Positions 39,666-47,833 of a stretch of 48,591 bases of DNA are shown here, one piece after another (positions within the stretch are counted from its first letter, which is position 1; each line of letters opens with the position of its first letter). The stretch lies in the NCBI GenBank assembly GCA_937901085.1, contig CALCHQ010000009.1, positions 1-48,591 of the forward strand, given 5' to 3'. A model generated the notes under the pieces. It was not told the origin of the DNA, searched no databases, and worked only from the letters and a program-made list of their open reading frames with translations. Origin of the DNA: an uncultured Verrucomicrobiales bacterium. Its GTDB lineage: Bacteria; Verrucomicrobiota; Verrucomicrobiia; Verrucomicrobiales; Akkermansiaceae. Both the position numbers and the translations under genes were made by a program.

Positions 39666-40418
39666 TCAGGCCTTCCGGCCCGGCTCTTTCAGGTACAGGA
39701 GCGTGGCGATGATACCCAGCGCCATCGTGTAAACAACCCAGGCGGTCACCAGCGTGGCTACCGGAGAGGCGGTAAGTTGGAACAGGACGGCATTCATGAC
39801 AATGCCGGTGAGCAGCGGGAGAAAGGCCCAGCGCCGCCCCCGTCCGCGCAGCATGAGCAGCCCGGCACTTGTCATGGCTGCTGCCGGGAGCAGAATCAGC
39901 GTGTGCCCGAATCCTAGCATACCGGCAAGCAGTAGGCAGAGCAGGGCGGCCGGAAGCGTGAAGCAGGAAGCTCCTGCAAGACGGCTCAGCGTGAGCCCGC
40001 GGCAGAGAAGCAGCAGGATGATGCAGCCGTGAATCATCCATTCCAGGGGGAAGCCGGCATGCCAGCCGGTCGGAATCCGGGGGAAGATATAGGGCAGGGC
40101 GTTGAGGCAGCAGGCCAGGAGGGGAATCCCGCACCACAGCCCGGCCGAGACAAGATTGCCCAGTCGGGCGGCCAGCGGAGGGAACCGCCCGGCGAGATGC
40201 AGGGCGGACTGGGCGCATTGGGACAGAGCGGCGGTGGTCAGCATCAGCCAGGCGGCGGCAAAGACCCCCAGAGGCAAAGCTCCGCGCAGTTCCCAGAAGG
40301 AGAGGCCTCCCCAGGTGGTTTCCTGGCTGAAAGGGGTGGCCATGGCTGCTGTCCGCAGGAGTATCTGCACCAGCAGCAGGACTGCAACCAGACTCAGCAG
40401 GAACAGACGGTGGCGCAT
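39666..40418 (-). CDS. polytopic membrane protein, unknown
   Basis: A 250-residue protein with about seven hydrophobic helices and short loops, rich in Leu, Ala and Cys. I find no recognised motif; Arg-Gly-Arg-Gly-Arg-Arg between helices 5 and 6 is probably cytosolic by the positive-inside rule. It starts 15 bp after the stop of map and so is likely co-transcribed with it. No terminator was recognised after it. Confidence 0.65.
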   Translation of the reverse strand: MRHRLFLLSLVAVLLLVQILLRTAAMATPFSQETTWGGLSFWELRGALPLGVFAAAWLMLTTAALSQCAQSALHLAGRFPPLAARLGNLVSAGLWCGIPLLACCLNALPYIFPRIPTGWHAGFPLEWMIHGCIILLLLCRGLTLSRLAGASCFTLPAALLCLLLAGMLGFGHTLILLPAAAMTSAGLLMLRGRGRRWAFLPLLTGIVMNAVLFQLTASPVATLVTAWVVYTMALGIIATLLYLKEPGRKA

Positions 40419-40432
40419 GGCAGCCGGAGTGA

Positions 40433-41230
40433 TTATAAGGTGATGCCCAGTTGCTCCGGCAGGGCGATGCGGGGGCGCTCTGTCAGGATTTCGCCACCGT
40501 GGGAACCCACGGCCACGGTATGCTCGAAGTGGGCAGCCCAGGAACCGTCGGTGGTGACGGCGGTCCAGTCATCCTCCAGTACGCGCACACGGTAGGAACC
40601 CAGCGTAATCATCGGTTCAATGGCCAGAATCATGCCGCGCTTGAGGCGGGGCAGGGGGTATTTCGGGCGGTAATTCGGAATCTGCGGTTCTTCGTGCAGG
40701 TGGCGGCCAACGCCGTGTCCCACATAGTCCCGCACAATGCCGAATCCGAACGGCCGGACATAATCTTCAATCGCGCCGCAGACATCCATCAGCGAATTGC
40801 CCTGCCGGGCCTGCTCGATGCCCCGGAAAAGGGCTTCCTCCGTTACAGCCATCAGGCGGCGGGCCTCCACGCTCACGCTGCTGCCCACACCTACGGTAAG
40901 GGCGTTGTCGCCATACCAGCCGTCAACAATGGCGCCGGCATCGAGGCTGACGATGTCGCCGTCGTGCAGCACGCGCGGGCCTCCGATGCCATGCACAATC
41001 TCCTCATTCACCGAGATGCACAGCTGCCCTGGGTAGCCACCGTAGCCGAAGAAGGCATTGCCGCATTTTTCGCGTTTGAACAGTTCGGCCGCGTAGTCAT
41101 CAATCTCCTTGGTGGTGATGCCGGGGCGTATCATTTCCTGCAGCTCCATGAGGATGCGGGCCGATACTTCGCCTGCTTTGCGGAGCTTGCTGATTTCATT
41201 CGGATTGCGTACGGGAATGCGGTCTGCCAT
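40433..41230 (-). CDS. map: methionine aminopeptidase, type I
   Basis: A 265-residue metalloenzyme that removes the initiator methionine from nascent proteins. The pita-bread fold residues are present: His in EIVHGIGG, Asp in SLDAGAIVDGWYGDNA, His in YVGHGVGRHLHEEPQIPN, Glu in LAIEPMITLGS and Glu in HFEHTVAV. Slightly longer than the E. coli enzyme (264). The ATG at 41230 follows the promoter at 41244-41272; a longer upstream frame to 41272 would cross it. Divergent from lpxA. The membrane protein at 39666-40418 follows in the same transcript. Confidence 0.96.
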   Translation of the reverse strand: MADRIPVRNPNEISKLRKAGEVSARILMELQEMIRPGITTKEIDDYAAELFKREKCGNAFFGYGGYPGQLCISVNEEIVHGIGGPRVLHDGDIVSLDAGAIVDGWYGDNALTVGVGSSVSVEARRLMAVTEEALFRGIEQARQGNSLMDVCGAIEDYVRPFGFGIVRDYVGHGVGRHLHEEPQIPNYRPKYPLPRLKRGMILAIEPMITLGSYRVRVLEDDWTAVTTDGSWAAHFEHTVAVGSHGGEILTERPRIALPEQLGITL

Positions 41231-41243
41231 GGTGTGTGGAGGC

Positions 41244-41272
41244 ATTGTACCACAGCCCTCTGTGCGGAGCAA
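41244..41272 (-). promoter_or_regulatory. promoter for map
   Basis: Minus strand TTGCTC (41267-41272), 17 bp, TACAAT (41244-41249). The leader is about 7 nt (13 nt from -10 to ATG). Confidence 0.75.
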
Positions 41273-41326
41273 GCGCGGAACGCGGACTTTTTTCAGCCGG
41301 GGAAGCCGGAAAAACTGATTTTATGC

Positions 41327-41355
41327 TTGAAGCGGAGCGGTGCGGGGTGTAAGAT
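41327..41355 (+). promoter_or_regulatory. promoter for lpxA, abutting the start codon
   Basis: TTGAAG (41327-41332), 17 bp, TAAGAT (41350-41355), then 7 nt to the ATG at 41363. Confidence 0.65.
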
Positions 41356-41362
41356 GCAGGAT

Positions 41363-42154
41363 ATGGCAGATATTCATCCTACAGCTATTGTTGACCCGAC
41401 CTGTGAGATTGCAGACGATGTCAAGATTGGGCCGTATTGTGTGGTGGGGCCGCATGTGCAGCTGGGTTCCGGCTGCGTGCTGCATAGTCATGTGGTGATT
41501 GGCGGTCCTTCCAAGTTCGGCAAGAATAACGAGTTTTTCCCTTTCTGCACCATAGGTACCAAGACTCAGGACCTCAAGTATTCCGGCGAGCCGACCACGC
41601 TGGAAGTGGGCGATTACAATGTGTTCCGAGAATACTGCAATATCAACCGCTCTACCACGCCGGAGCTGCGTACCGTCATCGGTTCCTACAATAATTTCCT
41701 GATTCATTCCCATTGCGGGCATGAATGCATCGTGGGTGACCACAACATCTTCTCTGGTTACGCCGCCGCCGCTGGCCATTGCGAAATCGGTAACTGGGTG
41801 ATAGTTTCCGGTTGCGCGGCGCTGCACCAGTTTGTGCGCGTGGGTGACCACGCCATGGTGGGCGGCATGGCCAAGGCCACGCAGGATATCGCTCCTTACA
41901 TGATTGCCGAGGGCTCTCCTGCTGCTCTGCGCGCCATCAACCAGGTGGGGCTCAGCCGTCGCGGTTTCTCCGAGGAGGACATCCGCGCGCTTCGTTTTGC
42001 CTATCGTAAGCTCTTCCTCTACAAGGATAACAAGGGTGAGAAGATGGAGGACAAGTTTGCCGAGATACTTGGGGATGAAAAATACGGCAGTAATCCGCAC
42101 ATCAAGTACATGGTCGACTTCCTGCGCGCTTCCCAGCGCGGCTTTGCCCGCTGA
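41363..42154 (+). CDS. lpxA: UDP-N-acetylglucosamine acyltransferase
   Basis: A 263-residue trimeric left-handed beta-helix enzyme that adds the first 3-hydroxyacyl chain (from acyl-ACP) to UDP-GlcNAc in lipid A synthesis. Hexapeptide repeats run from DPTCEIADDVKIG onward. His117 and His120 in LIHSHCGHECIVG align with the E. coli catalytic pair His122/His125 region. GGMAKATQDIAPYMIAEG and GLSRRGFSEEDI match the C-terminal part. This is direct evidence that the organism makes lipid A. It overlaps the next gene by one base (TGATG). The other lpx genes are not in the window. Confidence 0.95.
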   Translation: MADIHPTAIVDPTCEIADDVKIGPYCVVGPHVQLGSGCVLHSHVVIGGPSKFGKNNEFFPFCTIGTKTQDLKYSGEPTTLEVGDYNVFREYCNINRSTTPELRTVIGSYNNFLIHSHCGHECIVGDHNIFSGYAAAAGHCEIGNWVIVSGCAALHQFVRVGDHAMVGGMAKATQDIAPYMIAEGSPAALRAINQVGLSRRGFSEEDIRALRFAYRKLFLYKDNKGEKMEDKFAEILGDEKYGSNPHIKYMVDFLRASQRGFAR

Positions 42155-42822
42155 TGAAACAATATCTGGTTTTTGACCTGGATGGAACGCTGGTTGATTC
42201 CCTGCCCGGTATCGCGGAGGGAATCAACCGCGCTTTAATAGCCTGTGGGCGCGCGCCTCATCCGCAGGAAAAGGTGCGGGGGATGATAGGGCGCGGGGCC
42301 GCCAACCTCTGCGCGGAAGCCATCGGCTATGCTGATGCTGCAGTCGCCCCGCTGGAGGAGCTGGAAGCCGTGCATGGGGCATTCCGTCGCGAATACCCCG
42401 CCTGCTGGTGTGGCGAAGAGTATACCCGTGCCTACGTGGGTATTACCGCTCTGCTGGAAAAGCTGGCTGCTGCCGGGGCGCGCCTGGCGGTGCTTTCCAA
42501 CAAGCCGCATGAGGTCACAGAACCCATGGTGCAGCATATCTTCCCGACGGTGCCTTTTGATGTGGTGCTGGGGTTCACTCCGGCGTTCCCCCGCAAACCG
42601 AACCCGGCTTCCATGCACCACATAGCGGAGAAATGGGGCGTTTCTCCGGCAGAAATCACGCTGGTGGGGGATTCCCTGTTCGATGCCCGTTGCGCCGAAA
42701 ATGCCGGCACCGGGCTGGTGCTGGTGGGTTGGGGCTATGCGGCCGACCCCGCCGCGCTGCGCGCATGGCCCGCCCCGGTGTGTGAAACTATGGAGGAACT
42801 GGAACAGGCGCTGATGGAATGA
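42154..42822 (+). CDS. gph: HAD phosphatase, phosphoglycolate phosphatase-like
   Basis: A 222-residue HAD hydrolase of the Gph group. Motif I is VFDLDGTLVDS (Asp8, Asp10), motif II is AVLSNKP, motif III is the Lys in RKPNP and motif IV is LVGDSLFDARCAENAG. Enzymes of this type clear 2-phosphoglycolate formed by oxidised-DNA repair, but related ones act on other sugar phosphates, so the symbol is provisional. The start codon overlaps the lpxA stop by one base, so translation is coupled. Its end is followed after 17 bp by the promoter of the AI-2E-family gene. Confidence 0.85.
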   Translation: MKQYLVFDLDGTLVDSLPGIAEGINRALIACGRAPHPQEKVRGMIGRGAANLCAEAIGYADAAVAPLEELEAVHGAFRREYPACWCGEEYTRAYVGITALLEKLAAAGARLAVLSNKPHEVTEPMVQHIFPTVPFDVVLGFTPAFPRKPNPASMHHIAEKWGVSPAEITLVGDSLFDARCAENAGTGLVLVGWGYAADPAALRAWPAPVCETMEELEQALME

Positions 42823-42839
42823 GACCGGGGCTTTTATGC

Positions 42840-42868
42840 TTGCTACGCGCAGGAAATGCGCGTATGAT
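42840..42868 (+). promoter_or_regulatory. promoter for the AI-2E-family gene, abutting the start codon
   Basis: TTGCTA (42840-42845), 17 bp, TATGAT (42863-42868), then 6 nt to the ATG at 42875. Confidence 0.7.
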
Positions 42869-42874
42869 TTCTGC

Positions 42875-44122
42875 ATGAAAGTTCAGGATAAGGATGTGCC
42901 GACAATTTATCAGCGCAAGATATGCTGGGCGGCGCTTACCGGGGTGTCGCTGCTGGTAGTTGTGGCGCTGGTGTGCGGCTGTCTGTTCGGGCTGGGCAGT
43001 TTGTTTGTGGCGCTGGAGCCGGTGTTGCTGCCGGTGGTGATTGCCGGATTTCTGGCCTATCTCCTTTCTCCCTGTGTGGCGCTGGTGCAGAGGCGCATTA
43101 CAAAGCGACTCTGGTCGGTGGTGGCGGTGATGCTGCTGGCGGGGGCGGTTCTCGTGGCGCTCGGGTGGACGATTGTGCCGCCGCTGGTGCAGCAGACGGG
43201 GGATCTGATTTCCAAGCGTGAGCAGATTCTGGAAAGTGTGGTAGAGGGCGGTAAGACCCAGATGGCTGAAAACCGCCTGCTGCAGCAGGGGGTGGATATG
43301 CTGTACAGCAAGACACTCAAGGATGCGCGTGCGGCAGATTTGCCGGTGGAGGATTATGAGAACCTTTCCCAGGAAACAACTTATGAAGGGAAGTTGAAGG
43401 CTATTCTCAGCTTCAATTCGTCCTACCTCACAGAGACGCTCATGGCGTGGCTGACGGCGGGCACCCGTGCGCTTTCGGGGGTGACCATGGCCCTGGTCGG
43501 CACGGTGATGGTGCCGGTATTCCTCTTCTATTTCCTGCTGGAGAGCGCCAGCATTGCGCAGAACTGGCACACGGTGCTGCCCATTCGCCGCTCCGCTTTC
43601 CGGGAGGAAGTGGTGGCCACTCTTCAGGAAATCAATAACTACATCATCTCCTTTGTTCGAGGGCAGATGCTCGTGAGCGTGATTGATGGTGCGATTCTGG
43701 CTGTGGCTTTGAAAATCATGGGCTTACCCTATGCCATCACCATTGCCGCCGCAGCGGCTCTGCTGGGTATTATTCCCTACCTGGGCATGATTGGCACCTG
43801 GATTCCGGCGGTGCTGATTGCCTGGTTCACCTGGCATGATGTCAGCCATGTTCTCATCGTGAGTGCCATTTTTGGCTGTGTGAGCCAGTTTGACGGCTGG
43901 GTGCTGCAACCGCGCATTGTGGGCAGCCGGGTGAAGATGCATGACCTCACCGTCATGTTCTCGGTGCTGTTCTGGAGCTTCGTCATCGGTGGTGTGGTGG
44001 GCGCGCTGCTGGCGGTGCCGCTCACGGCTTCCATTAAGGTCTTGTTCACGCGCTACATCTGGTCCACCTACCGCAAGGAAACGGAAAGAAGTACGAAGTG
44101 CGAGGTGCGAAGTACGAAGTGA
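42875..44122 (+). CDS. AI-2E family transporter (PerM/YdiK-like)
   Basis: A 415-residue polytopic inner-membrane protein of the AI-2E/UPF0118 family, whose members are proposed exporters of small molecules or ions. Hydrophobic helices lie near 20-95, a soluble region (about 105-195) follows, then further helices with FFYFLLE-like VFLFYFLLES, the family's GQMLVSVIDGAIL, GIIPYLGMIGTWIPAV and QFDGWVLQPRIVGSRVKMHDL. The last 12 residues (ERSTKCEVRSTK) are encoded by a repeat element (44088-44121), so the original C-terminus was probably replaced. The start at 42875 fits the promoter; an ATG at 42836 lies upstream of it. Confidence 0.9.
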   Translation: MKVQDKDVPTIYQRKICWAALTGVSLLVVVALVCGCLFGLGSLFVALEPVLLPVVIAGFLAYLLSPCVALVQRRITKRLWSVVAVMLLAGAVLVALGWTIVPPLVQQTGDLISKREQILESVVEGGKTQMAENRLLQQGVDMLYSKTLKDARAADLPVEDYENLSQETTYEGKLKAILSFNSSYLTETLMAWLTAGTRALSGVTMALVGTVMVPVFLFYFLLESASIAQNWHTVLPIRRSAFREEVVATLQEINNYIISFVRGQMLVSVIDGAILAVALKIMGLPYAITIAAAAALLGIIPYLGMIGTWIPAVLIAWFTWHDVSHVLIVSAIFGCVSQFDGWVLQPRIVGSRVKMHDLTVMFSVLFWSFVIGGVVGALLAVPLTASIKVLFTRYIWSTYRKETERSTKCEVRSTK

Positions 44123-44283
44123 GGAATTCCCTGCGCATGCGCGCAGAAGCCTGGATTAGAAAGCGTGGCTTACTGCCCGGCTTTTGAAAGCCGGAAGATG
44201 CAGGTTTGCTTGCATCTCACTCCGCAGGCGGAGCCTGCCTTACTTCATACTTCGTACCTCCCACTTCGTACCTCGTACTTCCA
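44088..44283. repeat. structured repeat element with inverted termini and four hairpins
   Basis: At 44089-44121 copies of GAAGTACGAAGTG and GAGGTGCGAAG run in direct order; at about 44241-44283 the same units occur in reverse complement. Between them are four perfect or near-perfect hairpins: 44131-44146 (CTGCGC stem), 44177-44194 (CCGGCTT stem), 44197-44216 (8-bp stem with a G-U) and 44224-44238 (GCAGGC stem). No coding frame is convincing. This resembles a MITE- or REP/BIME-type element; the left end is read as the C-terminus of the AI-2E gene. The rest of the gap up to secA holds the secA promoter. Confidence 0.7.
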
Positions 44284-44319
44284 TATTGAGTCATATTTGC
44301 TTGACAGGCAGGCGCGGGC

Positions 44320-44348
44320 TTGCAAATGGCAGCCTGTTGTGCTACAAT
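44320..44348 (+). promoter_or_regulatory. promoter for secA
   Basis: TTGCAA (44320-44325), 17 bp, TACAAT (44343-44348). Predicted leader about 56 nt, GC-rich and able to fold. A separate TTGACA at 44301-44306 has no good -10. Confidence 0.8.
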
Positions 44349-44411
44349 CGCGCACCGCACGCGTGAGGCGCGGGCGTGACGCCGTACTGTTTTACCTGAA
44401 AGTTTTCTGAT

Positions 44412-47400
44412 ATGATTAAGTGGATTCTGAATAAAATCGTAGGTTCCAAGAACCAGCGCGAAGTGCGTAAACTCAAGCCGGTTGTGCGCCGGATTCTGGA
44501 ACTCGAAAAGTCCTGGGAGGATAAGGACCGTGACTTCCTGGTGGGTAAGACCCGCGAGTGGCAGGCGCACCTGCACCGCTTCACCCCCATGGATCTGCCC
44601 ACCCGTGGCGTGGTGCTGGCTGCTGCCCCGGAGCAGCTGGAGCAATACGCCGGGATGCTGAATACCCGTTTTGAATCTCTGGCTCCTGAGTTCCCGAAGC
44701 TGCCCAAGGTGGAGGCCACGGTGGAATCCATCGAGGCTGGTAAGAAGGCGCTGGTTGAGATTGAGCCCAAGTTTGCCAAGCTGCGTGCCAAGTATCTGGA
44801 AACCATTCTGCCGGAAGCCTTTGCTGCGGTGAAGTGCGGTGCCCGCCTGCTGTGCGGCCAGACGGTGGATGTGTGCGGTACGCCCATCAAGTGGGACATG
44901 GTGCATTTCGATGTGCAGCTCATCGGCGGTATCGCGCTGCATCGCGGCTTCATTGCCGAAATGGCTACGGGTGAGGGTAAGACCCTCGTGGCGACGCTGC
45001 CGGTGTACCTGAACGCCCTGACCGGCATGGGTGTGCATGTGGTGACGGTGAACGACTACCTCGCCCGCCGCGACTCCATGTGGATGGGGGCGCTGTTCTC
45101 CTTCCTCGGCCTCACCATCGGCTGCATCCAGAGCATGATGCCCAGCGACCTGCGCCGCCAGCAGTACGCCAAGGACATCACCTACGGTACCAATTCCGAA
45201 TTCGGTTTCGACTACCTGCGCGACAACGGCATGGCTTCCAGCAAGGAAGCCCAGGTGCAGCGCGGCCACTACTTCGCCATCATCGACGAGGTGGACTCCA
45301 TCCTCATCGACGAAGCCCGCACGCCGCTCATCATCTCCGGCCCGGCCGTGATTGAGCATGAGCAGCAGTACGACACCCTCAAGCCGCTCATCGAAAAGGT
45401 GGTGCGTAAGCAGGTGGAACTTTGCAACGGCCTCATGGAAAAAGCCGTCGAGTATGCTAAGGCTGGTGACCCCGACCGTGCCGGTCGCTGCCTGTTCAAG
45501 GTAAAGCTTGGCCAGCCGCGCAACCGCGCCTACATGCGCTCCCAGCAGGACCCCGAATACCGCCGCATGGTGGAGAAGTACGAGCTGTTCCTCTACCAGG
45601 ACCCCCGCAAGATTGAACTCTTCAAGCTCAAGGAAGAACTTTACTACACCATTGATGAGAAGACACACGATGCCGACCTCATGGAAATGGGCCGCGAAAT
45701 CATCAGCCCCGGCCACCCGGAGAACTTTGTGCTGCCCGACATCGGCACCGAGTTCGTGAACATTGACGAGGATGAGAAACTGAGCGAGCGCGAGAAGGAA
45801 GCCCGCAAGACCGCGCTCATGAAGCGTCTGGATGAAACCGGCGTGCGCCTGCACACCACCAGCCAGCTGCTCAAGGCCTATACCATCTACGAAAAGGACG
45901 TGGAGTATGTGGTGAAGGACAACAAGATTGTCATCATCGACCAGAATACCGGCCGTGAAATGCCCGGCCGCCGCTGGAGCGAAGGTCTGCACCAGGCTGT
46001 GGAAGCCAAGGAAGGTGTGGAGGTGGAGGCCGAGAACATGACCTACGCCACCATCACTATTCAGAACTACTTCCGCCTGTACTCCCGCCTGGCCGGTATG
46101 ACCGGTACGGCTGAGACGGAAGCCGCTGAATTCCACGATATCTACAAGCTGGACGTGCTGCCGATTCCCACGAACCGTCCCTGCATCCGCGAGGACCAGA
46201 ACGACCTGATTTTCCGCAGCCGCCGCGAGAAGTACAACGCTGTGGTGGGCAAGATTGTCGAGCTGCACAAGAAGGGGCAGCCGGTGCTGGTCGGTACGGC
46301 CAGCGTAGAAGCCTCCGAAACGCTTTCCCGCATGCTGAGCTTTGCCAAGGTGCCGCACGAAGTGCTGAACGCCAAGAACCACCAGCGCGAAGCCGAGATT
46401 GTGGCACGCGCCGGTCAGCGGGGTGCGGTGACTGTGTCCACCAACATGGCTGGTCGTGGTACCGACATCAAGCTGGGTGAAGGCGTGGCAGAGCTGGGCG
46501 GTCTCTTCGTTCTGGGTACAGAGCGTTATGAGTCCCGCCGCATCGACCGCCAGCTGCGCGGCCGATGCTCCCGCCAGGGTGACCCCGGCGGTTCCCAGTT
46601 CTTCCTGTCCTTTGAAGATGACCTGATGCGTAACTTCGGTGGCAGCGAGCGCATGACCAAGATGATGGACCGCTTCGGCATGCAGGAGGGTGAAGCCGTG
46701 GAGAACGTTCTCATGAACCGCATCATCGAAGGCGCGCAGAAGCGCGTGGAACAGCGCAACTACATGTGGCGCAAGCATGTGCTGGACTACGATGATGTGA
46801 TGAACCAGCAGCGCATGATTGTGTACGCCATGCGCAACGATGCCCTGCTGTGCGAAGACCCCCGTGAAATGCTGTACGAATGCCTCCTGAATGGCACGCA
46901 CAACAAGTGCGAGCTGTACCTCAATGAGGATGAAACCGGTGCTTTCCGCTACACCGACCTGCTGCAGTGGGTGAACTCCACCTTCCCCATGGGCTGGAGC
47001 GAGAAGGAATCCGACCTGCAGGGCAAGACCCCGGAGGAAGTGGCCGAACTCATCATCAGCCGCGTCAAGGAGATGTACGAGAAAAAGGTGGCGGGTGAGC
47101 GCCCGGACCGCATCGACCAGATGGAACGCTCCATCATGCTGCAGGCCATCGACAAGCTGTGGCAGAAGCACCTCACGGATATGGATGCCCTGCGCGAGGG
47201 GGTGCGCCTGCGTGCCCAGGGCCAGCGCGACCCGCTGGTGGAATACAAGCGCGAGGCATACAGCATCTTCGAAAGCCTGATGCAGAACATCGACTACGAG
47301 ATTCTCAACGGCATGTTCCGCAGCACCACGAACCTGTCGGCCTTCGAGGACTTCCTCGCCAGCCTGCCCAGCAGCCATGCCGAGGAGGAAGATGCCGATG

Positions 47401-47783
47401 TGACCGATATTCTGGGCAATGGCGACCTGCTTTCTGCCCTGCGCGAGCAACTGCAGCTCATTCATGAGCGCCAGCGCGCCGCCGGGCTGGAACCCGCCCC
47501 GCTGCCCACGCTCGACGAACCCGCCGTCCCCGCCATGGAGGAAGCCGGTGAGTCTGTGAGCGGAGCCATGGCCCAGGCCGTGCCGTACAGCGAAAAGAAG
47601 ATTACGCTGCCAAAGAAGAAGGTGAGCTTCAAGCTCAAGCCCTCGGCAGACAAGGAATCCTATGTCGTTCGCAACACAGGAGCCATGCCCCTTGCCGATG
47701 AGGAAGAGGGGCTGACCATCGGTGCGGTGGATTCCGGCTATGTGCCGGAGTTCTTCGCTGGAAAGGATGAGGAAAAGGCCTGA
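44412..47783 (+). CDS. secA: preprotein translocase ATPase SecA
   Basis: A 1123-residue ATPase that drives unfolded preproteins through SecYEG. Walker A is ATGEGKT at 185-191, the DEVD box at 292-295, and NBD2 carries TNMAGRGTDIKLG and RQLRGRCSRQGDPG. The protein is some 200 residues longer than E. coli SecA (901). One addition lies after the DEVD box between NBD1 and the preprotein-binding domain (a charged stretch with AGDPDRAGRCLFKVKLGQP and EYRRMVEKYELFL). The C-terminal tail is rich in Pro, Glu and Lys and lacks the Cys-x-Cys-x8-Cys-His/Cys zinc site that binds SecB in many species. Own promoter; the argA-like gene follows after 50 bp. Confidence 0.96.
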   Translation: MIKWILNKIVGSKNQREVRKLKPVVRRILELEKSWEDKDRDFLVGKTREWQAHLHRFTPMDLPTRGVVLAAAPEQLEQYAGMLNTRFESLAPEFPKLPKVEATVESIEAGKKALVEIEPKFAKLRAKYLETILPEAFAAVKCGARLLCGQTVDVCGTPIKWDMVHFDVQLIGGIALHRGFIAEMATGEGKTLVATLPVYLNALTGMGVHVVTVNDYLARRDSMWMGALFSFLGLTIGCIQSMMPSDLRRQQYAKDITYGTNSEFGFDYLRDNGMASSKEAQVQRGHYFAIIDEVDSILIDEARTPLIISGPAVIEHEQQYDTLKPLIEKVVRKQVELCNGLMEKAVEYAKAGDPDRAGRCLFKVKLGQPRNRAYMRSQQDPEYRRMVEKYELFLYQDPRKIELFKLKEELYYTIDEKTHDADLMEMGREIISPGHPENFVLPDIGTEFVNIDEDEKLSEREKEARKTALMKRLDETGVRLHTTSQLLKAYTIYEKDVEYVVKDNKIVIIDQNTGREMPGRRWSEGLHQAVEAKEGVEVEAENMTYATITIQNYFRLYSRLAGMTGTAETEAAEFHDIYKLDVLPIPTNRPCIREDQNDLIFRSRREKYNAVVGKIVELHKKGQPVLVGTASVEASETLSRMLSFAKVPHEVLNAKNHQREAEIVARAGQRGAVTVSTNMAGRGTDIKLGEGVAELGGLFVLGTERYESRRIDRQLRGRCSRQGDPGGSQFFLSFEDDLMRNFGGSERMTKMMDRFGMQEGEAVENVLMNRIIEGAQKRVEQRNYMWRKHVLDYDDVMNQQRMIVYAMRNDALLCEDPREMLYECLLNGTHNKCELYLNEDETGAFRYTDLLQWVNSTFPMGWSEKESDLQGKTPEEVAELIISRVKEMYEKKVAGERPDRIDQMERSIMLQAIDKLWQKHLTDMDALREGVRLRAQGQRDPLVEYKREAYSIFESLMQNIDYEILNGMFRSTTNLSAFEDFLASLPSSHAEEEDADVTDILGNGDLLSALREQLQLIHERQRAAGLEPAPLPTLDEPAVPAMEEAGESVSGAMAQAVPYSEKKITLPKKKVSFKLKPSADKESYVVRNTGAMPLADEEEGLTIGAVDSGYVPEFFAGKDEEKA

Positions 47784-47833
47784 TACGGCTGATATTCGGG
47801 GCGCATACTCTGCACATAGGGAGCGAGGTAGTG

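Noticed and set aside
44217..47465. Open frame of 1082 codons on the minus strand opposite secA
   Set aside because: It mirrors secA codon for codon. Its protein is a His/Leu/Val-rich composition typical of reverse-complemented GC-rich genes and has no family motif, while secA is certain.
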